A stretch of DNA of 64,000 nucleotides from Lichenicoccus sp964246745 (GTDB taxonomy: Bacteria; Pseudomonadota; Alphaproteobacteria; Acetobacterales; Acetobacteraceae), in assembly GCA_964246745.1 (NCBI GenBank), contig CAXTRK010000001.1, positions 139,656 through 203,655 of the forward strand, in the 5' to 3' direction. This document shows, one piece after another, positions 41,071 to 50,599 of this stretch. The notes beneath the pieces were generated by a model. The model did no database searches, was not told the origin of the DNA, and worked only from the letters and a program-made list of their open reading frames with translations. Within the stretch, counting starts at the first letter, position 1, and every line of letters begins with the position of its first letter. The position numbers were made by a program, and so were the translations under genes.

Positions 41071-41934
41071 TCACGCGTTCCGCCTGACCGCGAGCATCGC
41101 GGCGTTGGCGTCATGATGAGAGCGGCGTTCATAGACGCAATGTTCTCCTAGGACAGCGGCAAAGCTGTTGGCCGCTTCGGCGTTGCCGGACTGGCCGCCG
41201 ATCGTCTCGGCGCTTCCCACATAGAGCAGTCCGCCGGGAGCCAGGCAGCGGGCGATCATGCTGAGCACGCGCAGCTTGGTCGGATCATCAAAATAGAGCA
41301 GGACATTGCGGCAGAACACAATATCGAAACGACCGAGCGGCGCGGGATCGGCCAACAGGTTCCATTCAAGGAACTCCACCATGTCGCGGATCGGCCTGAT
41401 GACCTGCCAGCCATCCGCATCCTTGGTGAAGTATTTGATCAACAGACGCGCGGGGATGCCGCGCTGGATCTCAAACTGGCTGTAGGTGCCCGAACGTGCG
41501 CGAGCGAGCGGGCCGCGCGCGATGTCGGTGGCAAGGATCCGTATGGCGCGGCCGTGCAGCGCCGCGCCCATTTCACTGACTTGCATCGCCAGTGAATAGG
41601 CCTCCTGTCCGGTGGAGGCGCCTGCCGACCAGATCCTGAGCGGCATGCCTGCGGGTCGATCGGCATGCAGCTTCGGCAACGCATGTGCGCATAGATGATC
41701 GAACTGCTTGCGATCGCGAAAGAACAGCGTCTCGTTGGTGGTAAGCGCCTCGACCACCTCCTGCTGCAAGGCATCATCTGAATGCAGCAGGGATGCTACG
41801 GCTTCATAGCCGGACAGGCCGAGCCGCCGCACGATCGCGACGAGTCTTGTCTCTACGAGGTAAACCTTGTCGGCGCCAAGAGCGATTCCGGAGCGCTGCT
41901 TCACCAACCATGCGATTTCTTCGAATGGCGTCAT
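41071..41934 (-). CDS. cheR: Chemotaxis protein methyltransferase CheR
   Basis: The 287-residue enzyme methylates receptor glutamates using SAM. The N-terminal domain has VEALTTNETLFFRDRKQFDH, the SAM motif is LRIWSAGASTGQEAYSLAMQ, and DIVFCRNVLLYFDDPTK closes the catalytic core. Its start overlaps the cheB stop (ATGA); it is the last gene of cheA-cheW-cheY-cheB-cheR. Confidence 0.95.
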   Translation of the reverse strand: MTPFEEIAWLVKQRSGIALGADKVYLVETRLVAIVRRLGLSGYEAVASLLHSDDALQQEVVEALTTNETLFFRDRKQFDHLCAHALPKLHADRPAGMPLRIWSAGASTGQEAYSLAMQVSEMGAALHGRAIRILATDIARGPLARARSGTYSQFEIQRGIPARLLIKYFTKDADGWQVIRPIRDMVEFLEWNLLADPAPLGRFDIVFCRNVLLYFDDPTKLRVLSMIARCLAPGGLLYVGSAETIGGQSGNAEAANSFAAVLGEHCVYERRSHHDANAAMLAVRRNA

Positions 41935-43016
41935 GGCCGAAGGTTCAGCATGGTCATCACTTTCATTGCAAGTTCATCGATTGGCAGGACGGCGTGGCAG
42001 AGTCCGGCGCGTGCGACAGCGCCTGGCATGCCCCAGACCACGCTGCTGGCCTCGTCCTGGGCCAGCACGCAGCCGCCCGCCTCGACGACGCACCGCGCGC
42101 CAAGCAAGCCATCCTGGCCCATGCCGGTCAGGATCACGGTCAGCACACGGCCCTGACAGGCCAGCGATGCCGTCCGTAGCAGGGTGTCGACGGAAGGACG
42201 GCAGGAGTTTTCGGGAGGATCATCGGTCAGGCGCACGCGCAGTCCGGACCCGGCCGCAACGATTGCCATGTGCCTGTCGCCCGGCGCAACCAGGATCTGG
42301 TCGGCGACAAGAAGCTGATTATCATGAGCTTCATGGCAGTCTCGCCGACCTTGCCGGGCGAGGTGGTCGGCGAGACTACGTGTGAACAGCGGCGGCATAT
42401 GCTGCGTCACCACGATTGGCACCGGCAACGCCTTGTCGAGCGCGCGAAACAACGCAAACAGGGCGTTGGGGCCGCCGGTCGAGCTGCCGATTGCCAGCAG
42501 CATCGGCGCCTGGAACGGCGCGGATCGCAGCGTGAGCGCGGACGGCGCACAAGGGCCAAACCTGGGGCCAGGCCTGGAAGTGCCTCTCCTGTTCGCCGCC
42601 TGCCCGCGGCGCGACTGGCCTTGTTGCTTGACCTTGGCCAGGATTTCCGCGGCGAAAGCCTCTGTCTGCTGTTCGCCGGGCTTGGTCACGTAGTCCGCGG
42701 CGCCCGCTTGCAGCGCCCGCATGGTTATGGCCCCGCCCGCCACGGTCAAGGAAGAGATCATGATCACGCGCAGGGCAGGATCGAGTCCGAGCAGGACAGG
42801 CAGCGCCGAAATCCCGTCCATGACCGGCATTTCAACGTCGAGCAGCACAACGTCGATGCCGCCGCCGGCGAGCGCATCGGCCGCCTGCTTGCCGTCCGCC
42901 GCCAGTCCAGCGACTTCGATCACCTGGTCGCGCCGCAGAATGCCGACGATGATGGCACGCATGGTTGGCGAGTCGTCGCAGACCAGCACACGGATGGGTG
43001 CGCAGACGGAGGTCAC
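41931..43016 (-). CDS. cheB: Chemotaxis response regulator methylesterase CheB
   Basis: The 361-residue protein has a receiver domain with D14, D15 and phosphorylatable D60 (DVVLLDVEMPVMDGISAL), a linker rich in Arg/Gly/Pro, and a C-terminal methylesterase with AIGSSTGGPNAL (Ser), TQHMPPLFT (His) and ILTGMGQDGLLGA (Asp). It removes receptor methyl groups and opposes CheR. Starts overlap: its ATG lies in the cheY stop. Confidence 0.96.
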   Translation of the reverse strand: MTSVCAPIRVLVCDDSPTMRAIIVGILRRDQVIEVAGLAADGKQAADALAGGGIDVVLLDVEMPVMDGISALPVLLGLDPALRVIMISSLTVAGGAITMRALQAGAADYVTKPGEQQTEAFAAEILAKVKQQGQSRRGQAANRRGTSRPGPRFGPCAPSALTLRSAPFQAPMLLAIGSSTGGPNALFALFRALDKALPVPIVVTQHMPPLFTRSLADHLARQGRRDCHEAHDNQLLVADQILVAPGDRHMAIVAAGSGLRVRLTDDPPENSCRPSVDTLLRTASLACQGRVLTVILTGMGQDGLLGARCVVEAGGCVLAQDEASSVVWGMPGAVARAGLCHAVLPIDELAMKVMTMLNLRP

Positions 43017-43417
43017 GGCGCTGAGCCAAGCAATCTGAGCTGTTCGAATTTGTCGAGCAGGATGGCGTCATCGAATGGCTTCATGATGAATTCCTGCGCG
43101 CCGGCGGCAAGCGCCGACGCGATGAAACCGGGCTCGTTTTCCGTGGTGCACATGATGATGAGCGGCGCCTCCGAGCCGAACTCGCGCCGGATTGCCTGAA
43201 GACAGTCAATGCCGCTCATCACGGGCATGTTCCAATCAAGCAGCATGACATCGGGCCGGCTCTCGCGGGTCCGGCGCAGGGCGTCGGCTCCATCGGTCGC
43301 TTCCTCGACGGCAAAGCCGGCATCCTCAAGAATGCCGCGAGCAATCCTGCGCACGATGCGGCTGTCATCGACCACCAGGACGCGCCTTCTGGACCCTGAA
43401 GCGAGATGGTCGGTCAT
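43013..43417 (-). CDS. cheY: Chemotaxis response regulator CheY
   Basis: The 134-residue single receiver domain has D17-D18 (RVLVVDDSRIVRRIARGILE), phosphoacceptor D61 (MLLDWNMPVMSG), T in MCTTENE and the conserved Lys in FIMKPFD. It carries the phosphoryl signal from CheA to the flagellar switch. ATGA overlaps join it to cheW upstream and cheB downstream. The frame is open far upstream, into cheW, but the overlap and length fix ATG 43417. Confidence 0.95.
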   Translation of the reverse strand: MTDHLASGSRRRVLVVDDSRIVRRIARGILEDAGFAVEEATDGADALRRTRESRPDVMLLDWNMPVMSGIDCLQAIRREFGSEAPLIIMCTTENEPGFIASALAAGAQEFIMKPFDDAILLDKFEQLRLLGSAP

Positions 43418-43908
43418 GCGATTTGCTTTCTCTCCAGGCAGAGCAGACGGTCGAGGTCGAGCACCACCATGAGCAGACCGGAAAGGCGGAAGATGCCGCG
43501 GGCGTTCTCTCTCCACGCGGTGCTCAAGGTGGGTGGCAACGCCTCGATTTCGGCGGCATCGAGCGTCAGCACCTCCAATGCCTGGTCGACGAGCAGTGCG
43601 TATGCGCCGTTCTGGGCTTCGGCGACGACCGCGACCAATGACGACGCCTGTCCATGTGGCGGAGAGGGCAAGGCAAGCCGTCGGCGCAGATCGATCGCGG
43701 TGACGATCCGGCCACGCAAATTGATGTTGCCGGCGATTTCCGGGGGCGCCAGCGGTATGCGGGTTACGGTGCTGCCTGCGATGACGTCGCGAACGGCGAG
43801 TACGGGAACGCCGCAGAGCTGGCCGCCTGTCATCAGCGTGAGAAAGCCTTGCCATTGCTGCTCGTGGACAGGATTGCCTGCCGCATGGCGGCCGAGATCG
43901 GAATGCAT
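43414..43908 (-). CDS. cheW: Chemotaxis coupling protein CheW
   Basis: The 164-residue SH3-like adaptor links receptors to CheA. Motifs are FLTLMTGGQLCGVPVLAVRD, GNINLRGRIVTAIDLRRRL and the C-terminal GLLMVVLDLDRLL. It begins 12 bases after the cheA stop and its own stop overlaps cheY. An extra ~20 polar residues at the N-terminus precede the domain. Confidence 0.93.
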   Translation of the reverse strand: MHSDLGRHAAGNPVHEQQWQGFLTLMTGGQLCGVPVLAVRDVIAGSTVTRIPLAPPEIAGNINLRGRIVTAIDLRRRLALPSPPHGQASSLVAVVAEAQNGAYALLVDQALEVLTLDAAEIEALPPTLSTAWRENARGIFRLSGLLMVVLDLDRLLCLERKQIA

Positions 43909-43920
43909 CGCTGTTCTCCC

Positions 43921-46089
43921 TCAGCAGGCGGCGCCGGAGAGCATCGGATGACGGACGACCGTGCGGTCCGTAGAGCGATCAACAGGGGGGCGGTCCGGCT
44001 TAGCCGAATTTGGCCGGTCGTTGTACGCGGCAGCAGGCGCTGAGGCCCGCCTCAGCCAATAGCGCGTGTCAATGATCTCGGTCGCGCGGCCGGCGATGAG
44101 CGCGGTGCCGACCAATCCGGGACGATCGCCGGGGATGCCCACGTCTGGCGCGACGTGGACGACGTCGAGGATTTCGTCGACCATCAGGCCGACATGCCGG
44201 CCCTCATCGTCGATCACCAGCAGCGGCTGGGTCGCGGTGTCGCAGGCGATGTCCGGATCAAGCGCGATGAGCGGCATCAGGCCGCCCTGATATTGCGTCA
44301 CCGGACCAGCAATGGTGATCTCCACTCCGGCGCGAGGGACCATCTCCAGCCGGGCGATTGACGCGAGCGGGAGCGCCTTGAGCGCGCCTGCGCCCGCACG
44401 GATCAACAGCATGTCGCGACGGTCCTGCTGGCGCGCCACGGCCGCGTCCGGCTCGGCGGCGACGGCTTCATGGCCGGCAGCGAGCCTGGCCTCGCGCGCG
44501 ATGCCGAGCGGATCAAGGATCATGATCACAGAGCCGTCGCCGAGAATGGCATTGCCGCTGAACAGCGCGATGTGACGGATCATCGAGGCCACCGGCTTGA
44601 CCACGATCTCCTCGGTGTCAAAGACTTCGGCCACGAGGAGTCCAATCCGTTGATTGGCAATCGAGATCACCACCACGATCCGCTCATCCGGAGATTTGCC
44701 GCCATCAAGTTCGAGGAGCTGGCGCATCGACAGCACAGGGAGCAGCCGGTCGCGCAGGCGCAGAACCTGGGTGCCACCGATTGATTCAAGCGTCACGCGC
44801 GGCTGCAAGCCGGGCAGCACGATCTCGACGATGCTGGTCTGCGGGATGGCGAAGCGCTCGCCCGTGGTGCCGATGATCAGCGCGGAAATGATGGCCAGCG
44901 TCAGCGGGATTTTGATCCGGAACCTCGTGCCGTGGCCGAGTCGGCTGTCAAGGTCGATGGTGCCATTGATGCGTTCGATGTTGGTTTTGACGACATCCAT
45001 GCCGACGCCGCGGCCGGAGACCGAGGTGACATCCACCGCGGTGGAAAAGCCGGGCTGAAAAATGAAACGATGGATCTCCGCTTCACGCATGCGCCGCAGC
45101 GCATCTTCGCTGACGAGGCCCAGTGAGAGGGCGCGCGCGCCGATCCGGGCGGCATCCAGGCCGCGTCCATCATCGCTGATTTCGATGACGATTTCGCCGC
45201 CTTCGTGATGCGCGCTCAGGGTGATCGTGCCCGCCTCCGGCTTGCCGAGCGCGCGGCGTTCATCGGCGGGCTCGATCCCGTGATCGGCGCTGTTGCGTAC
45301 CATATGGATCAATGGATCCTTGATCAGCTCCAGAACCTGGCGATCAAGCTCGGTGTCCGAGCCGTCGGCGGCGAGTTCGATTCTCTTGCCGAGTGCCTGG
45401 CTGAGGTCGCGCGCCAGACGGGGCAGCATGGCCCACGCCGTGCCGATCGGTTGCATGCGCGTCTTCATCACACCCTCCTGCAGATCGGAGGTGAGCTGGG
45501 AAAGCCGATGCATCGGCGCCCGGAAACCGGTCTCGCCGCTGCTGCGCAAAATCTGGAGCAACTGATTGCGGGTGAGAACAAGCTCACTCACCAGCGTCAT
45601 CAGGTTTTCCAGGACATCCACGCCCAGGCGTATGGTCGGGGCTCGGCTGAAAGCGTCCGCCGGGGCAGGCGGTGTCTCGATCCGGCCGGGCGCCATCGTC
45701 GGCTCTCCCGGCTTGCACGAAGCAAGATCCACGAGTGCCGTGATCAGCGGCGCGTCGTCGCCGGCTGGCTCCTCATGGGTGTGACCGACCGCGTCCACAA
45801 TCACGCGGATGCGGTCGATCGCAGCCAGGATCAGGCTGATGGCGTGCGGGTCGGCCCGCAGCACGTGCGTTCGCAGCTTGTCAAGCAGGGTCTCGGCAGC
45901 GTGGGCAACCGATTGCAGACGCGGCAGGCCGAAGAAGCCGGACGTTCCCTTGATCGTGTGGAACTGACGGAAGATGAGCGACAGCGTCGGCTGATCGTCC
46001 GGCGTCTGTTCAAGCCGGACCACGGCGACGTCGAGCTCGGAAAGGCTCTCGGCGCATTCGGTCATGAAATCGGCGAGCAGATCGTCCAA
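43921..46089 (-). CDS. cheA: Chemotaxis histidine kinase CheA with extra CheW-like domain
   Basis: The 722-residue kinase begins at TTG 46089. Domains in order: Hpt with H44 (RQFHTIKGTSGFFGLPRLQS); a short Pro/Ala linker with no clear P2 CheY-binding domain; dimerisation helices (VLENLMTLVSELVLTRNQLL); HATPase with HMVRNSADHGIE, ISDDGRGLD and GRGVGMDVVKTN; a CheW-like P5 domain (about 385-530); and a second CheW-like domain (about 545-690: RRDMLLIRAGAGALKALPLA, GLMVDEILDVVHV). It heads the che operon. Confidence 0.94.
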   Translation of the reverse strand: MDDLLADFMTECAESLSELDVAVVRLEQTPDDQPTLSLIFRQFHTIKGTSGFFGLPRLQSVAHAAETLLDKLRTHVLRADPHAISLILAAIDRIRVIVDAVGHTHEEPAGDDAPLITALVDLASCKPGEPTMAPGRIETPPAPADAFSRAPTIRLGVDVLENLMTLVSELVLTRNQLLQILRSSGETGFRAPMHRLSQLTSDLQEGVMKTRMQPIGTAWAMLPRLARDLSQALGKRIELAADGSDTELDRQVLELIKDPLIHMVRNSADHGIEPADERRALGKPEAGTITLSAHHEGGEIVIEISDDGRGLDAARIGARALSLGLVSEDALRRMREAEIHRFIFQPGFSTAVDVTSVSGRGVGMDVVKTNIERINGTIDLDSRLGHGTRFRIKIPLTLAIISALIIGTTGERFAIPQTSIVEIVLPGLQPRVTLESIGGTQVLRLRDRLLPVLSMRQLLELDGGKSPDERIVVVISIANQRIGLLVAEVFDTEEIVVKPVASMIRHIALFSGNAILGDGSVIMILDPLGIAREARLAAGHEAVAAEPDAAVARQQDRRDMLLIRAGAGALKALPLASIARLEMVPRAGVEITIAGPVTQYQGGLMPLIALDPDIACDTATQPLLVIDDEGRHVGLMVDEILDVVHVAPDVGIPGDRPGLVGTALIAGRATEIIDTRYWLRRASAPAAAYNDRPNSAKPDRPPVDRSTDRTVVRHPMLSGAAC

Positions 46090-46130
46090 ACTGGCAATCC
46101 ATGCGTTGTGGCTAGAGGCAGGGCTGGAGC

Positions 46131-46352
46131 ATGACGCGGATGCCTGAAAAATCAGTAAACGACGCAGGCGGCCTGAGCGGCCGGTTTCGCGCGCAGGTTC
46201 AACCCGGTCTGTGGGTCATCCACCCGTCGCATCCCGAATGGGGGCCAGGGCAGGTGCAGTCGGCGATCGGCGCGCGCGTGACGGTCAATTTCGAGCATCG
46301 TGGCAAGGTTCTGATCAACGCTGCCCTGGTCGACCTGGAAATTCAGCCTTAA
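46131..46352 (+). CDS. DUF3553-like small protein
   Basis: The 73-residue protein contains PGLWVIHPSHPEWGPGQVQS followed by VTVNFEHRGKVLINAALVDL, the compact SH3-like pattern (V.HP..PEWG.G.V.S...... V.FE..G) of DUF3553. Function is unknown; the fold resembles CarD/UvrD C-terminal Tudor-like domains. ATG 46131 or 46140 may be used. It is divergent from cheA by 41 bases and 9 bases before moaA, so probably co-transcribed with it. Confidence 0.75.
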   Translation: MTRMPEKSVNDAGGLSGRFRAQVQPGLWVIHPSHPEWGPGQVQSAIGARVTVNFEHRGKVLINAALVDLEIQP

Positions 46353-46361
46353 TGAGAAGCG

Positions 46362-47375
46362 ATGCATGAGCCAGTGATCGATCCGTTCGGCCGCAAGATC
46401 GACTACCTGCGCGTGTCCGTGACGGATCGTTGCGATATGCGCTGCGTCTATTGCATGGCCGAGGAGATGATCTTTCTCCCCAGGCGTGATGTGCTCAGTT
46501 TCGCGGAACTGGAGCGGCTGTGCGGCGCCTTCATACAGTCCGGCGTGCGCCGCATGCGCATCACCGGCGGCGAACCGCTGGTGCGTCACGGCGTGATCGA
46601 CTTCATCGCGCGTCTCGGCGGCTGGCTTGGCCAAGATGAGGGATGGGCTGGCCTGGACGAGTTGACCCTGACCACAAACGGCAGCCGGCTTGGCGAGCAT
46701 GCGGAGGCGCTGCGCAAAGCCGGAGTGCGGCGTATCAACGTCAGTCTCGACACGCTTGATGCGGGGCGCTTCACTTCCGTCACCCGCATTGGCGGCCTCG
46801 GACGCACTCTTGACGGCATTGCCGCCGCGCGCAAGGCGGGGCTCGCCGTGCGGATCAACACGGTCGCCATGCGCGGGGTGAACGAAGACGAATTCGACAC
46901 CCTGATCGCGTGGTGCGGGCGGATCGGGGCGGATCTCTGCCTGATCGAGACCATGCCGATGGGCGACACCGGCGAGGACCGCACGGACCGCTATCTCCCT
47001 CTGTCCCTGGTGCGCGCGCGACTGGCGCAGCGCTGGACGTTGCGGGACATATCGGATCGCACCGCCGGTCCCGCGCGCTATGTGCGGATCGCCGAGACCG
47101 GACAACGGCTCGGCTTCATTACGCCGATGACGCATAATTTCTGCGAGAGCTGCAACCGTGTGCGTCTGAGTTGCACCGGCACGCTCTATATGTGTCTGGG
47201 CCAGGACGACGCAGCGGATCTGCGCGCGCCGCTTCGCGACGGAGCAAGCGACGCGGAGCTTCTCGATGCGATCCGGCTGGCGATCGCGCGCAAGCCTAAA
47301 GGGCATGATTTCGTCATCGGCCGGCGCGGCGAGGCACGCGGCGTCTCGCGTCACATGAGTGCGACCGGCGGCTAG
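46362..47375 (+). CDS. moaA: GTP 3',8-cyclase MoaA
   Basis: The 337-residue radical SAM enzyme starts molybdenum cofactor synthesis. The N-terminal cluster motif is C24-x3-C28-x2-C31 (TDRCDMRCVYC), the SAM-binding GGEP is in MRITGGEPLVRHG, and the C-terminal cluster cysteines are in FCESCNRVRLSCTG. The usual C-terminal GG is present (SATGG). No other moa genes are close. Confidence 0.95.
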   Translation: MHEPVIDPFGRKIDYLRVSVTDRCDMRCVYCMAEEMIFLPRRDVLSFAELERLCGAFIQSGVRRMRITGGEPLVRHGVIDFIARLGGWLGQDEGWAGLDELTLTTNGSRLGEHAEALRKAGVRRINVSLDTLDAGRFTSVTRIGGLGRTLDGIAAARKAGLAVRINTVAMRGVNEDEFDTLIAWCGRIGADLCLIETMPMGDTGEDRTDRYLPLSLVRARLAQRWTLRDISDRTAGPARYVRIAETGQRLGFITPMTHNFCESCNRVRLSCTGTLYMCLGQDDAADLRAPLRDGASDAELLDAIRLAIARKPKGHDFVIGRRGEARGVSRHMSATGG

Positions 47376-47379
47376 AAGC

Positions 47380-48774
47380 TCAGATCCGCGCTTCCGCCCA
47401 GATGCGTGAGGTGTCGCCCTGCCAGGCGCCGTGATAGCGCGCCAGCCACTGTTCCGCCTGAACCGGAGCGCCTGCTGTGATCGCTTGCAGCGGCTCCAGG
47501 TAGCGGCGCTCGTCCAGGCCGGACGCGTCCTGGCGGTTGCGTGCCCGAAGCCCGTCGACAGCGATGGCCACGATGTCCCGCGCGAGGTCACGCACCATGC
47601 CTCGCCCCCAGCCGGCAGCCAGCCCGTCGCGCGGCACGCGGGCGCGCAGGTCCGCGTAGTCCTGCCACGGACGCTGCCGCACCAGCGCAGACGCCGCCGC
47701 CAAGGAGGCCGGGTCGTAGAGCAGCCCGACCCAGAGTGCCGACTGCGCCTGCATCATTGCCGGACTGCCGGCGTCGGCGCCGCGCATCTCCAGGAAGCGC
47801 TTCAGCCGCACGTCGGTAAACACCGTGGTCAGATGGTCATCGAAGTCGCCAAGGGTGGGAACGAGGCCGGCGAGTTTCGGCTCGTCTCCCGACAGCCAGC
47901 GACGGAAGGAGAGGCCGGCTGCATCGATCAGGCCGCCGTTGCGGCTCGCGAAATACATCGGCACATCGAGCGCCCAGTCCACGAAGCGCTCGAAGCCGAA
48001 GCCTTCCTCAAAGAACAAGGCGGGCATTCCGGAGCGGGCATTGTCGGTGTCGGTCCAGACATGGGCGCGTCCCGACAGCAGGCCGTTCGGCTTGCCTTCG
48101 AGGAACGGCGAGTTGGCGAACAGCGCAGTCGAGACCGGCTGCAAGGCGAGTGCGACCTGCAGCTTGCGACGCATGTCGGCTTCGGAACCATAGTCCAGAT
48201 TGACCTGCACCGTACAGGTGCGCTGCATCATGTCCAGACCCAGAGAGCCAACCTTGCTCATGTAGCGCCTCATGATCGCGTAGCGGCTCTTGGGCATCCA
48301 GGGCATCTGCGCGCGCGTGGCGGTGGGATGAAAGCCGAGCGGCGCGAAGCCCAGTCCGAGCGGGGCCGCCACGCGGCGCAGCGAGGCGAAATGTTCCTCC
48401 ATCTCGGCCGCGGTGTCGTGTACGCTCGGGAGCGGCGCTCCGGACAGCTCGAACTGCCCCGCCGGCTCCAGCGACACCGAGGCGCCTTCTCGCGGGCCCG
48501 ACCCCTTCAGCCCGATCAGGCTGTCATCGTCGGTCATCGGCTTCCACGCACCGTCCGACTGGCGTTCCAGGCCGGCCAGCACCGCTTCAATCCCGTCCGG
48601 CTCATAGGGCGGCGGCGCGAAGTCATTGTGGCGGAACCCGAACTTCTCGTGCTCGGTGCCGATGCGCCAGTCCGTCTCCGGCTTGCAGCCGAGCGACAGA
48701 TGAGCGGCGAGCTGCGCTGTCAGCGACGCTCCCGGATCGATCGGGGTGTCGTCTTGGTCACCTGGGTTGGACAT
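47380..48774 (-). CDS. gshA: Glutamate-cysteine ligase (plant/alphaproteobacterial type)
   Basis: The 464-residue ligase makes gamma-glutamylcysteine, the first step of glutathione synthesis. It belongs to the GCS2 family: RIGTEHEKFGFRHNDFAP, SVSLEPAGQFELSGAPLPSV, MQRTCTVQVNLDYGSEADMR and FANSPFLEGKPNGLLSGRAH are all present. ATG 48774 gives normal length; the frame extends upstream into rsmE but without family sequence. It overlaps the rsmE 3' end by 17 bases, so the two are coupled. Confidence 0.94.
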   Translation of the reverse strand: MSNPGDQDDTPIDPGASLTAQLAAHLSLGCKPETDWRIGTEHEKFGFRHNDFAPPPYEPDGIEAVLAGLERQSDGAWKPMTDDDSLIGLKGSGPREGASVSLEPAGQFELSGAPLPSVHDTAAEMEEHFASLRRVAAPLGLGFAPLGFHPTATRAQMPWMPKSRYAIMRRYMSKVGSLGLDMMQRTCTVQVNLDYGSEADMRRKLQVALALQPVSTALFANSPFLEGKPNGLLSGRAHVWTDTDNARSGMPALFFEEGFGFERFVDWALDVPMYFASRNGGLIDAAGLSFRRWLSGDEPKLAGLVPTLGDFDDHLTTVFTDVRLKRFLEMRGADAGSPAMMQAQSALWVGLLYDPASLAAASALVRQRPWQDYADLRARVPRDGLAAGWGRGMVRDLARDIVAIAVDGLRARNRQDASGLDERRYLEPLQAITAGAPVQAEQWLARYHGAWQGDTSRIWAEARI

Positions 48775-49582
48775 CGGGCTCCGCTGGCAAGGCTGGCGGG
48801 TGCGGGACCTGCGGTCCGCCGCCCGGAAGGGGATCATGATTGAACGCCCAGTGTTCACGCGCCGACTGCAAGCAGGCGAGGGCGGCCGCCGCCGCCGTCT
48901 CCGCACGCAGGATGCGCGATCCCAATGAGATCGGCGTAACAAAGGGATGGGCGTGCAGCGCGTCAAGCTCCGGCCGCGTGAAGCCGCCCTCCGGTCCGAT
49001 CAGCACGCCGCCGACGACGGCCGCGCGCCGATGCGTCACGACCCCGCCCAGGCTCTCCCCATCGAGGCGTTCGATGGCGGCGCATAGGAGCTGATCGCCT
49101 GGCCACTCCGACAGCAGCGATGCGAGCGATCGTGGTTCCCTCACCAGCGGCACGCTGAGCCGTTCGCTCTGCTCGGCCGCCTCGGTCGCGATTGCCGACA
49201 GCCGGTCGGTGCGTACCCTTGCCGCATTGGTGCGCTCGGTCAGCACCGGCCAGATCGCGCCCGCGCCAAGTTCCGTCGCCATGCGCACGATGAGGTCGGT
49301 GGCGTCGCGCTTGACCGGCGCGAACAGCAGGATCGGGCCGGCTTGCGCCATCGGCGCCCGGAGCTGGCTGGTCACCGAAAAGCGGCCGGCATCGCGTCGT
49401 GGCAGGCTCACGATACACGCCAGCCACTCGCCATCGCGCGCGTTGAACAGTCGCACCCAGTCGCCCGGACGGCGACGCAACACATGGCTGAGATAATGGG
49501 CCTGCGTCTCGGCCATTGCCACCTCGGCGCCCGCGTTGAGCGGCGAGGCGGGTTCGACATGCAGCCGTGAATGATCCTGCAT
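48758..49582 (-). CDS. rsmE: 16S rRNA m3U1498 methyltransferase RsmE
   Basis: The 274-residue SPOUT methyltransferase modifies U1498 of 16S rRNA. The N-terminal PUA-like part has AETQAHYLSHVLRRRPGDWV, and the catalytic knot has LIGPEGGFTRPELDAL, SLGSRILRAETAAAAALACL. EAAEQSERLSVPLVREP is the conserved EQ/R stretch. The C-terminal ~25 residues are Pro-rich and not conserved. ATG 49582 fits family length; divergent ubiA starts 112 bases away. Confidence 0.93.
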   Translation of the reverse strand: MQDHSRLHVEPASPLNAGAEVAMAETQAHYLSHVLRRRPGDWVRLFNARDGEWLACIVSLPRRDAGRFSVTSQLRAPMAQAGPILLFAPVKRDATDLIVRMATELGAGAIWPVLTERTNAARVRTDRLSAIATEAAEQSERLSVPLVREPRSLASLLSEWPGDQLLCAAIERLDGESLGGVVTHRRAAVVGGVLIGPEGGFTRPELDALHAHPFVTPISLGSRILRAETAAAAALACLQSAREHWAFNHDPLPGGGPQVPHPPALPAEPDVQPR

Positions 49583-49693
49583 CGCCTCGCTGTCATGCTG
49601 GTTGACCGCGCCGCCTGGGCGCAGCATTGCAGACGCATGCATAGCGGTGATCACGCCGCTTCGCGACTGGCCAAAGCATCCCGGACCGATCCA

Positions 49694-50599
49694 ATGGCGC
49701 ATACCGACATCGTCTCAGGAGGCTGGATCGCGCAGTTGCCGCCGAAGCCGCGGGCGTTCGCGCTGCTGGCTCGGCTCGACCGCCCGATCGGCGTCTGGCT
49801 GCTGTTCCTTCCTGGATTGTGGGGCATCCTGCTGCCGCTCCACGTGCCGGCGGCCACGCGCCTGCGGCTGGTGCTGCTGTTCGGGGTCGGCAGCCTGGTG
49901 ATGCGTTCGGCCGGCTGCGTCGTGAACGACATGTGGGACCGCGACATCGATCGACAGGTGGCGCGCACCGCCGGCCGGCCGCTCGCCTCCGGCGCACTTA
50001 CCATGGCCGAGGCTGGAATGTTCGTATGCCTGCTTTTGCTCTGCGGGCTGGCCGTGCTGCTCTGCCTGCCGCCGCTGTGCTGGACGCTGGGTGTGGCCTC
50101 GCTGCTCCTGGTGGCGCTGTATCCGTTGGCGAAACGGGTGACCTGGTGGCCGCAACTGGTGATGGGCGTGACCTTCGGTTTTGGCGCGCCGATGGGCTAT
50201 GCCGCCGTCGCCGGCCGCATCGACGCCGCCTGGGGGCTGCTGTACCTCGCCGCGATCCTGTGGGATCTCGGGTTTGACACCATCTACGGTTTCCAGGACA
50301 TGCCCGACGACGCGCTGGTTGGGGTGAAGTCGACGTCCCGCCTGATGGCAGGGCGTCCGCGCCGCTTCCTGGCGGCGTGTTACGCGTTGTCGCTGGCGGC
50401 ACTTGCCGGGGCGGGAGCAGCGGCCGGGCTTTCATGGCTGCTGTGGCCGTCGCTGCTGCTGCCGGCGTGGCTGCTGGCGCGTCAGGTGATCGCGCTTGAT
50501 ATCGGTGACGCCCCGCGCTGTCTGCGCCTGTTCCGCGCCAATCGCGAAGTCGGGCTCGCGGTCGCGGCGGCGCTGCTGGCCGGGCAGATACGGCCGTGA
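49694..50599 (+). CDS. ubiA: 4-hydroxybenzoate polyprenyltransferase UbiA
   Basis: The 301-residue membrane enzyme attaches the polyprenyl tail to 4-hydroxybenzoate in ubiquinone synthesis. The first Asp-rich motif is NDMWDRDID within GCVVNDMWDRDIDRQVARTA and the second is YGFQDMPDD(ALVGVKSTS). RPIGVWLLFLPGLWGILL is the usual first helix; eight or nine hydrophobic segments follow. The next gene's ATG overlaps its stop (TGATG). Confidence 0.94.
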   Translation: MAHTDIVSGGWIAQLPPKPRAFALLARLDRPIGVWLLFLPGLWGILLPLHVPAATRLRLVLLFGVGSLVMRSAGCVVNDMWDRDIDRQVARTAGRPLASGALTMAEAGMFVCLLLLCGLAVLLCLPPLCWTLGVASLLLVALYPLAKRVTWWPQLVMGVTFGFGAPMGYAAVAGRIDAAWGLLYLAAILWDLGFDTIYGFQDMPDDALVGVKSTSRLMAGRPRRFLAACYALSLAALAGAGAAAGLSWLLWPSLLLPAWLLARQVIALDIGDAPRCLRLFRANREVGLAVAAALLAGQIRP

